Positions 55,039 through 62,606 of a DNA stretch of 64,000 bases are shown here, one piece after another. The notes under the pieces are model-generated. The model had not been told where the DNA came from and made no database searches. It saw only the letters and a program-made list of their open reading frames with translations. Source of the stretch: Polyangiaceae bacterium (GTDB lineage: Bacteria > Myxococcota_A > Polyangia > Polyangiales > Polyangiaceae); the NCBI GenBank assembly GCA_016712345.1, contig JADJRH010000011.1, positions 2,294,001 through 2,358,000 of the forward strand, given 5' to 3'. Made by a program: the position numbers and the translations under genes. Within the stretch, counting starts at the first letter, position 1. Every line of letters starts with the position of its first letter.

Positions 55039-57500
55039 TGGTTTTCTCCGCCGGCGCCGTCACCGCTGCGTGCGAGCGATCCGCGGTCGAGATCGGTTTG
55101 GACAACGAGCAGGTGTACACGATTCTGATCGTCCGAGGCGTCGAGCATTTCCCACGCCCCACGCACATTTTCAGAGGCAAAAAGCGTGTCGAACAGCGGT
55201 CGGGCGGCGGGCGGAATAATCGCGAGCCGTCGAATGTGCTCGGCCGTTGTGCGAACCGCTACCGTTTCAAGCGGGGCGGCCAGCTTGAGCGCCACGTCCC
55301 GCAGGAGAGTGCGAACCGCGTCATGTACGGCCGCGGCAAGTGCGGCGCTTGGATGTTCGAACGGTGAAAGCGAACCGGTCGTTGTGAGTTCTCGCAGACC
55401 GAAGTTGACCAATCGCGCCGGATCGGCAAATGGGGCCACGGACCACGCACTAAATGTATCCAGTCCGTCCTTTGCGCGAAGATCCCTTTCTTCCTTGAGG
55501 GAGTCGCGCAGGAGTCGGGCCGCCACGGCCGTGAGTTCAGGCGGGCGAACATCATTGTATACAGACATCGCGTCGGCCTTGGCGACAACGCCTCGAAGGA
55601 GCACTCCGCCGCCGCTTTTCGCCTCATCGAGGCGCTCATCAAGGCGTCGCTCTTCCTGCGCCAAAGCGTGTTCAGATCGCGCGAGCGCGGCGCGGACACC
55701 TTCCAATCGGTAGAGCGCTTCTTCAAGGCGTTCTTTGTACGCTCGGTAGATGCGTTGCAACCACAGGAGCCGCGCAAAATCGAGGCGCTCGTAGAAGTAG
55801 CGCACCATGTCCTGGGTCACGTAGCGAACCATCGCCTGGTCGAGATCGGCCTGCGCTTCGAGAACCCAGTTGTGGTGGCGCTTTCGATGCTTGTAGAGCC
55901 GATAGAACGTGGAAGTGGATGCGAACGCCGCCCCGATCAGAAACGGAGTGATCCCCTTGCCCAAGATCCATGGAAACTCGTCGGGAAGCACCGCCGCGGT
56001 GTCAAAAAAATCGGGGTCGGGAGCCGCGAGAAATCGCAACGCACCGCGCACCAATCCCGCGATGAGCAGTGTACTCACGGCCGCTGCGATCAAACCGAAA
56101 ACGCGCATGCGAAGCGGTCTGGGGCGAGCGAACACGGCACTTTGGAGCGCTTCGAGTTTTTGATCGAGAGGCGACGCGGGAAAGTTTGAAAGGCTCGGCG
56201 CTTCGATCGCGGCGCCGATCGCCGACAAATCACCTTTGGTTCGAGACAGGGCCTCGCGCAGAAAATCGATGGCGCGAGCATGCCCGCGCGGACCCGCGGC
56301 AACGATCGCATCGGTGCGGCTTGCCAAATCGTTCGTGACGCGTTCAAGGCAGGCCTTGCCTCGATGCTCAATTTCGGCGGCCAGTCGATCCATCTTGAAG
56401 CGCTCCACGTCGTTTCGAAACGCTTTGAGCGAATGGATGACGCCTGCGCGCCACAGCGGGCCGAACTTGCGCTCCACGATGTCTTCGGGGCCATCGTCTT
56501 CCTCGACAGAGGGAACAACGATCTTCGGCGGATCAAGGTGTTTTGAAAGCAGCGAGGCGTCGCGACCCGGACCGGAACCTTCCTTCCAAAGCTCCACTTC
56601 CAAGTCGGCCCGCGACAACGTGAGTCGATCGGCTTCGGCGCCGATCTCCTCAATTGTCGGGGCGTTTCCGGTGCGAAAAACCCCCAGGATCTCGGTTGCC
56701 AATCGGGCGGCGCACTTGCGCGCGAGAGAGTGATTGTCGAAAAGCAACGTTGCACACGAAAACGTGGCGAAACAGTGCGACGGATCGCGGCTCTCAGCTT
56801 CAACAAGGGGGCGCGTGCCTTCTTCGCGATCACGCAGCCGCGAAAGCAGGAGCAGATGGAGAAACGCGGCAAAGGTGCGCACCATCTCAGCGCGGGAAAG
56901 AAGGTATTTCCCGCTCTGATCTTCAACGATGTACACACGGCCGCCGAGCCTTTCGAGCGATTTGCCGGCGCTTGCCTTTTCGAAAAGTGCAAACGCTTTG
57001 GTTGCGGCCGCCGCGCTCGTTCGCCTGGGAACCGCGAGGATGGGGACCACTGCGAGGGCGCCGTCACCCGTGCCTAAAATCGTTCTGAACTCGCGACGCA
57101 AGTCGGCCGCAAGGCGAGCCGAAACAATTGGAGCGCGCTCACACGCCACCGGATCGCTCAGGTCGGCCACCACCACAACGTCGCACCGCGGGCCGCGTTG
57201 GTCGGTTGCATGTGTACTCACCACGAAGTGAGAGAGATCGAGCAGCGTGGTGAGTGCCTGTTTTGCACCTTGTAAAATAGCGTCGGGTTCGCCGTCTGGA
57301 ACCACGACCAAGTTGGAATTTGTGCGGGCCGCGTACGGTTCGGCCTTGGCACCATGGGTAGATTCAGGTTCTTTTTTTTCGGCCCCGGCAAAGGCCAAAC
57401 GCACCACGTCGCGACCAAACTCACCCAGCCCAACGAGGAGGGTTGGATGTTCCGGCAAAGCGGCGGACATCGCGTCCGAGGTGCGTTCTACGTCCGTCAC
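55035..57500 (-). CDS. Membrane-anchored degenerate tubulin-like protein with coiled coil
   Basis: 821 residues. Residues 20-30 (LLVGLGEFGRD) match the first nucleotide-loop strand of the tubulin-like protein before it (FIGLGGCGGAIVDEL). The following fold elements appear in the same order (DVVVVADLSD, VVPILAVPRR, GRVYIVEDQSGKYLL), but the GGTGSG loop is lost (ADLSDP). Two membrane helices follow near residues 466-490 and 509-532, then a charged coiled coil near residues 577-640 and an alpha-helical C-terminus. It could be a membrane anchor or nucleator for the filament-forming partner. GTG start in a GTGA overlap with the upstream stop. Confidence 0.65.
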   Translation of the reverse strand: MTDVERTSDAMSAALPEHPTLLVGLGEFGRDVVRLAFAGAEKKEPESTHGAKAEPYAARTNSNLVVVPDGEPDAILQGAKQALTTLLDLSHFVVSTHATDQRGPRCDVVVVADLSDPVACERAPIVSARLAADLRREFRTILGTGDGALAVVPILAVPRRTSAAAATKAFALFEKASAGKSLERLGGRVYIVEDQSGKYLLSRAEMVRTFAAFLHLLLLSRLRDREEGTRPLVEAESRDPSHCFATFSCATLLFDNHSLARKCAARLATEILGVFRTGNAPTIEEIGAEADRLTLSRADLEVELWKEGSGPGRDASLLSKHLDPPKIVVPSVEEDDGPEDIVERKFGPLWRAGVIHSLKAFRNDVERFKMDRLAAEIEHRGKACLERVTNDLASRTDAIVAAGPRGHARAIDFLREALSRTKGDLSAIGAAIEAPSLSNFPASPLDQKLEALQSAVFARPRPLRMRVFGLIAAAVSTLLIAGLVRGALRFLAAPDPDFFDTAAVLPDEFPWILGKGITPFLIGAAFASTSTFYRLYKHRKRHHNWVLEAQADLDQAMVRYVTQDMVRYFYERLDFARLLWLQRIYRAYKERLEEALYRLEGVRAALARSEHALAQEERRLDERLDEAKSGGGVLLRGVVAKADAMSVYNDVRPPELTAVAARLLRDSLKEERDLRAKDGLDTFSAWSVAPFADPARLVNFGLRELTTTGSLSPFEHPSAALAAAVHDAVRTLLRDVALKLAAPLETVAVRTTAEHIRRLAIIPPAARPLFDTLFASENVRGAWEMLDASDDQNRVHLLVVQTDLDRGSLARSGDGAGGENH

Positions 57501-60500
57501 ACCCCGCGCTCTTTTCGAAAGGCCCCGAGCGCTTCAATTTCCCGATTCAGATGCTCAGCGAGCTGCTTGCCGCCCGGCCCGTCGGATGTTTTCAACAGCC
57601 GGAGCAGCTCTGCCCGGTGGATGTCCAAAATCTTACCCAAGCCGGCCGCATCGCGATCTTCCATCAGGCCGTCAAATTTCTTTGCCCAAGCTGAAGCTAC
57701 CCATTGCCGTTGAACGGGTAGGCGACCTCGGTAGCCTGAAAACGCCTGATCCCTGAATTTGCCAAGTTTGCGCCGTTCAGGGTCAAGGTCGGGATCGTCG
57801 AGGTAATACCCTTCACCGGCCGGACCGGATGACTGGAAGGTGATGAGTCCAAACGCGGCGCCGAGGGTAAAGTCGCGAAGGTCGTCCATTGCCACAGCCA
57901 CGTCCGCCTGCTTGTGCTCGCGTTTTGACATTCGATCGGAATACGCTTGTTTTGAGTCGTTTTGTTTGACGCCTTCAATGGAGATCCGAAAGAGCCGAGT
58001 GTCAGAATCGGGTGCACCTTCCCAGTTTTTGTCCTGATGAATGGGGATTTGAGGCACGCCTTTGGGTAGAGTTTGTACTTTGCCACTTTCAGCAAGTTCA
58101 CGCTCTTTAACCGCAAAATAGCGCTTTTCGTAGTCTACAATGCTCTTGATGGCGTGGAGCGGGCAGCCGATCTGGGCGTAGTAGAAAATCACTGAATGGG
58201 GATCTTCGGACCCGATCACCTGACCTCGATCGATTCGATGGGAAGAAAGGCGCGCGAGGTGTCCGCCCAAGAGGCCCGCATAGTCTGGATGGTGAACCAC
58301 ATAGGCTTTGTCAGGTAGGAGCGGCGCGCCCACGCTCAGCGTAATGAACGGTTTGCACTTGCTCGCCGCATGTTCGAGCTTGTCGTGGATGTACGCCGTG
58401 ATCTCTTCAGCCGTTGTGCGGCGCGCTTCTTCTACCCACGCCGGGTCGTGGGTAGGTGGCAATCCTGTGGCCGTTTTTTCGAGCTTTCGCCATGCGTACG
58501 CAAGGCGCGCCTCGTGTTCAAGTTCTTCGTCGAGCCGCAGACCGCGCTCATCGCGATCCCCCAAGATTCGCCCTCGAAGCGACGTACGTGCGATGCGAAG
58601 CAACTCCTCAATGATGCGCCGTTGAATGTCGAGTTCGGCGCCGCCCTCACCGGCCACTTCAGCGAGGCGACTCAACGCGCCTGACAACTGAAAGTCGCTC
58701 GGTCGAACAAGGCGTCTGTATAAATGCTCCCAAAGTCGCCTGCCTGTGCGGTGATCTTGGAGCACTTCCACATCGAGAACGAAACGGTTGGCATCCCCAC
58801 CTTCACCGCGCGAGCCGCCCTCCGCGAGCAGGCGCGCGGCGCGCTGTTCAAGCTGGCGAAGCACGCGATCGACACGGGCAAAAAAGTGAAAACTCGATGT
58901 GCGGCGTCGATCGAGATCTTTGATCACGGCGGCCGTAAATTCGAGCATGGCGTTGGCGCGAATGCGCCACTTGAGCCCTTCGATCACGTCGCGGTACCAA
59001 GCGGCAAATTGGGCCGCGACTTCAAAGTAGTCGTTTTCCCGGCCGGGCAATTTTTCAAGCAGCGTTTCGGGAGCCGCAACGCGAAGCTCTTCAACCTTGC
59101 GCTTGAAGTCTTCCACAACGCGCGGGTCGGTGAGCACAATGCTTCGCTCGTACGCCTTGCGCATTTCTTCTTGTTGCGCGAGGAGCGCCTGACGCAAAAT
59201 CGCCTGCAAATACCGAGCTTCGGTGGGCCCTTTTCCGCGCCCGATCTCCGCGATGGAAAGCTCGCTCTTTCCACCTGACACTTCAACCGCCGCTTGGGCC
59301 GCCTGCGCTCGACACGCTTCTTCGCTCTTGGAGATTTGACCCGCGAGAGCGCCCCACGCTGAAGCGGTTTCCGCCTGAACGCGCTCGGGATCTTTCTCAA
59401 ACGTTGACAGTTCTGCTTCATCCCAAGATCGGAGCTTGATGCAGGCGTCGATGCGCTTGAGTACATCCTCTCGGCACCGCCGGAGAAACGCGGCAACCGC
59501 GCCTTCACCACCCGATGTTCCACCGCGTACCCATTCTACCGCGCGACGAAACGGTTCTCCCTGCTCACCGGGTGATGCGGCCTTTGCCTCAAATCCCCGC
59601 ACAAAAGCATCATCCGCTGAGTCGAGATCCGTGCCGTCGCCGAGTGCGGCGCTGCCTCCCGGTACGGCCGAAAGGAGCAATTCTGACCCGAGGCGCAGAG
59701 CGCAATACTCGAGCAAATCCTGGGTGGGCAATACCAGCGCGCTGATGCCGAACGAGCCGAACGTTTTGGTGAACCCCTGCTCATCGAGTTGAGCAAGTTC
59801 GCGTGTGTCGTTGTCGAGTGTGGAACCTTCTTTGTCGATGATCGTTGAGAAAATTTGGGCAAACGCGGCGTCGGCGATCGCTGGGTACACACCCTGTGGA
59901 TCGGCGATGACGACACCGTCGCTCGTTTTTTCTTCAACCAAGTACACTTGGTCAAACGGCGGGCGGTTTACCATTTTGCGTTCTTCGCTGTCGGGATCGT
60001 AGTGAAGCTCCACTTCAGATCCGGGCCGCGCGCTCTGCAAAAGCTCCAACTCGGTGAGCGCCGAATAACCGTTTGCCATGATCTTGTCGAACTGGTTGGG
60101 CGGCAGCCCTTTGGACTTAAACACGTTCGGCATCACGAACGTTCCAATCATCACGTGACCGCGACTGCCCCCGAGGAGGCGCCGCATGGTGCACGCCATT
60201 GTGAGAAATCCGCCCGAACCGGTGCCACCCGCGAGTGATGCGTACACATACACTTTTGCCGCTTTGTTCGCCCGGAAAGGATTGTGTACATCGTATGCGC
60301 GACGAATTGCCTTTTCGATCGTGTCGACGATCTTGGCCCGATCGTTTTCGAGGTGGTGATAAAGCGCGAGCCTGCTTTCAATTCGAATTTGTCCGGCGCC
60401 TTTTCCCCGCGTGTCGCGCGGCCGATACCAATCGGGCCACCATTGCGAAAACAGCGTGTCAGTTTTGGCGTGAAGCTTGCCGAGTTTCAGGTCCACATAT

Positions 60501-60730
60501 TCAGGTTTGTGGAAGTCGCTCAGCAGAAACCGATGCGACGTGTCCACCCACGAAAGGCGCGCCAAGTCGTCGGCGTCGGTGTCAAACGCGAAGAAGTGCA
60601 ACAGATCGCGATAACGCTCGTACGAGTCTTCCTGTTTTACCTTGCGCGCGAGTTCATCAACGATGGCGCCGCCGCAACCGCCGAGGCCGATAAAAAATGC
60701 GGGTGCGATCTTGGTTTCTCGAAGCGGCAT
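57497..60730 (-). CDS. Tubulin/FtsZ-like protein (Tubulin_2 type)
   Basis: 1077 residues. The N-terminal loop FIGLGGCGGAIVDE and the perfect tubulin signature AGGTGSG near residues 167-173 place it in the tubulin/FtsZ superfamily, Tubulin_2-like branch, whose members are much longer than FtsZ. A further block FDQVYLVEEKTSDG is typical. The C-terminal 600 residues are alpha-helical, of unknown role, with no membrane helix. The start is ATG 60730 with GGAAGGAA about 8 nt upstream; an earlier in-frame start gives residues of no likeness. First gene of the run. Family members are expected to bind GTP and polymerise; that is inference here. Confidence 0.86.
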   Translation of the reverse strand: MPLRETKIAPAFFIGLGGCGGAIVDELARKVKQEDSYERYRDLLHFFAFDTDADDLARLSWVDTSHRFLLSDFHKPEYVDLKLGKLHAKTDTLFSQWWPDWYRPRDTRGKGAGQIRIESRLALYHHLENDRAKIVDTIEKAIRRAYDVHNPFRANKAAKVYVYASLAGGTGSGGFLTMACTMRRLLGGSRGHVMIGTFVMPNVFKSKGLPPNQFDKIMANGYSALTELELLQSARPGSEVELHYDPDSEERKMVNRPPFDQVYLVEEKTSDGVVIADPQGVYPAIADAAFAQIFSTIIDKEGSTLDNDTRELAQLDEQGFTKTFGSFGISALVLPTQDLLEYCALRLGSELLLSAVPGGSAALGDGTDLDSADDAFVRGFEAKAASPGEQGEPFRRAVEWVRGGTSGGEGAVAAFLRRCREDVLKRIDACIKLRSWDEAELSTFEKDPERVQAETASAWGALAGQISKSEEACRAQAAQAAVEVSGGKSELSIAEIGRGKGPTEARYLQAILRQALLAQQEEMRKAYERSIVLTDPRVVEDFKRKVEELRVAAPETLLEKLPGRENDYFEVAAQFAAWYRDVIEGLKWRIRANAMLEFTAAVIKDLDRRRTSSFHFFARVDRVLRQLEQRAARLLAEGGSRGEGGDANRFVLDVEVLQDHRTGRRLWEHLYRRLVRPSDFQLSGALSRLAEVAGEGGAELDIQRRIIEELLRIARTSLRGRILGDRDERGLRLDEELEHEARLAYAWRKLEKTATGLPPTHDPAWVEEARRTTAEEITAYIHDKLEHAASKCKPFITLSVGAPLLPDKAYVVHHPDYAGLLGGHLARLSSHRIDRGQVIGSEDPHSVIFYYAQIGCPLHAIKSIVDYEKRYFAVKERELAESGKVQTLPKGVPQIPIHQDKNWEGAPDSDTRLFRISIEGVKQNDSKQAYSDRMSKREHKQADVAVAMDDLRDFTLGAAFGLITFQSSGPAGEGYYLDDPDLDPERRKLGKFRDQAFSGYRGRLPVQRQWVASAWAKKFDGLMEDRDAAGLGKILDIHRAELLRLLKTSDGPGGKQLAEHLNREIEALGAFRKERGV

Positions 60731-60836
60731 ACGTGAGTTCCTTCCGCAGTCTTGAAAGCGGTATATCAAAGGCGCGACTTCTCGACGCACCAATTGCGTC
60801 GCTTTGGCGCCTAGTTGTCCTATCCTCGTACGCTGC
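60731..60836. promoter_or_regulatory. Divergent promoter region
   Basis: A 106-bp gap between the tubulin-like operon (minus) and the phosphatidyltransferase gene (plus). It must hold both promoters. I see no clear -35/-10 pair and no operator. Confidence 0.4.
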
Positions 60837-61386
60837 ATGGGCGTTTATCGGGCCCGCGACGTGTTCTTGGTTCCGTCGCTGATCAGTCTTTTGAGAATTC
60901 CGCTGGCCGTGGCGTTCCCATGTGTACACAAGGATCCATGGCTTGCGCTCGGGGTTCTTGTTGCCTCCGGCGTGTCCGATGTCCTCGACGGCTTTTGGGC
61001 GCGCCGATTCGATCAGTGCACAGCTACAGGTGCCGCGATCGATCCCATTACCGACAAGATTTTTGTTCTGACGGTGGTTGTCACCCTGGTTGTCGCAGGC
61101 GACCTTTCGCCATGGTCGGTGCTCCTTCTTTCAACGCGTGAATTGGGCGAGTTGCCGCTGGTGATATGGCTGTCCTTCGACGCCTCAGCACGCAAACGCC
61201 GCAGAGAACATCCCCAAGGCAAATGCCGCCGGCAAGGCCGCCACCGCCATGCAATTCGCAGCGGTTGTTGCGGCGCTTTTTCACGCGCAGGTCACCCCGA
61301 TTCTCGTGTGGATCACCGCCGTTTTTGGAGTTGTGGCCGCGGTTTCGTACTGGAGGCGCTATCACCTTCAACCCAAGCCGCGGTAG
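60837..61386 (+). CDS. CDP-alcohol phosphatidyltransferase, frameshifted
   Basis: About 183 residues, PgsA-like. The signature DG-x2-AR-x8-G-x3-D-x3-D is present (SDVLDGFWARRFDQC, then GAAIDPITD). The first part shifts frame near AA 61207-61208; one more A gives RENIPKANAAGKAATAMQF, and the last membrane helix and the stop at 61386 follow. PgsA makes the precursor of phosphatidylglycerol, so it may well be essential. The start is ATG 60837, at the divergent operon. Confidence 0.85.
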
Positions 61387-61394
61387 AGAGAGCC

Positions 61395-62495
61395 ATGCCA
61401 ACCCGCCGAACCCGATTTTCAGTCGCGGCTTCGGTGTGCGTGTTCAGCCTTGTTTTTGAGCCTATTTCGCTCGCGCAAAATGCCTCCGCGCGCGAGAGCC
61501 CCATCAGCATTTCGTGGGCCGCTCCCGAAAGTTGCCCCAACGAAGAAGCGATCGTTGCGCGAGTGGAGAGCCTTCTCGGCGGAGTTCCCGCCGCGGGCGA
61601 TCGGCGTTTGCGCGCCGTCGGCACGGTAGAAACGATCGCCCGCGGGTTTCGCATGGAGCTTGTTCTTTCGTCGGGACAATCGGGTTCCACGCGCGTTTTA
61701 CAAGCCGTTTCGTGCGAGGCGCTGGCCGACGCAGGCGCCCTTGTGATCGCGCTCGCGTTTGACCCTGAAGCGGTCACAGCGCAGGAAATCAAGCGAGCGG
61801 AAGCGGCAGCGAGCGCAACTTCAACGCCGCTGCCTTCCGAGCCGGATCCGCACGCCGATCACGATCACGCGGCGCCCGTTTCCACGGTCAAACTCGTTCC
61901 CATTCCGGTTCCGATCTTTGTTCCACCGGTGACACCCCCGAGTAGTACACAGTCTGTATCCAGACCTACCTTCGGCGGGTTTGTATCGTTCACGGGCGAC
62001 GTCGGTTCAACCCCGGCGATCACCCCGGGAGTGATTGCGGGCTTGTCCCTGGGGCTCGGGGCCTACCGCATCGAGCCTGCCTTTCAAGCGTGGCCATCGT
62101 CGCGAAAAACCCTCGTTGATCGCCCCGACGTGGGAGTTCAAATCAGTCTTCTCACGTTTGCGCTCTCAGGGTGCCGGCGCGTTCTACCATGGTCGGACGC
62201 CACCTCCATGACCGCCATGTTCGGGTGTGTGGGATTTGAAGTGGGCGAAATGAAGGGGCAAGGATTTGGTGTTTCCAACCCGGCGCAGGGCGGTGCTTTG
62301 TGGGCCGCTCCAAAACTGGATGCGCGGGTTGAACTGAGTCTTTTGTCGTGGCTGTCGCTCAACATCCATGTGGGCATTGCCATACCCGTTGATCGCAAGC
62401 GTTTTGTGCTCGATCTGACATCGGGCCGCGCCGCCGTTCATGAACCGGCGCAAATATCGGGCAGGGCAGGGGCCGGTCTGGGTCTGCGTTTTTAA
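61395..62495 (+). CDS. Outer-membrane-like protein of unknown function
   Basis: About 366 residues. Signal peptide (SVAASVCVFSLVFEPISLAQ) from ATG 61395. The first 130 mature residues resemble a small periplasmic domain (SWAAPESCPNEEAIVARV), common in myxobacterial hypothetical proteins. A Pro/His linker (PHADHDHAAP) leads to a beta-barrel-like second half with alternating strands and a C-terminal Phe (GAGLGLRF), typical of outer-membrane proteins. Function unknown. It follows the phosphatidyltransferase at 8 nt. Confidence 0.72.
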   Translation: MPTRRTRFSVAASVCVFSLVFEPISLAQNASARESPISISWAAPESCPNEEAIVARVESLLGGVPAAGDRRLRAVGTVETIARGFRMELVLSSGQSGSTRVLQAVSCEALADAGALVIALAFDPEAVTAQEIKRAEAAASATSTPLPSEPDPHADHDHAAPVSTVKLVPIPVPIFVPPVTPPSSTQSVSRPTFGGFVSFTGDVGSTPAITPGVIAGLSLGLGAYRIEPAFQAWPSSRKTLVDRPDVGVQISLLTFALSGCRRVLPWSDATSMTAMFGCVGFEVGEMKGQGFGVSNPAQGGALWAAPKLDARVELSLLSWLSLNIHVGIAIPVDRKRFVLDLTSGRAAVHEPAQISGRAGAGLGLRF

Positions 62496-62606
62496 GCCCT
62501 CGCAAAAAATGGACCTAGCGCTGAGGCGTTTTTCCGCGCAATAGGTTCCAACGCCGCCGTTCGTACACTATTAAACTAAACTGACTTTGACTCTGGAGGC
62601 TGCTTC

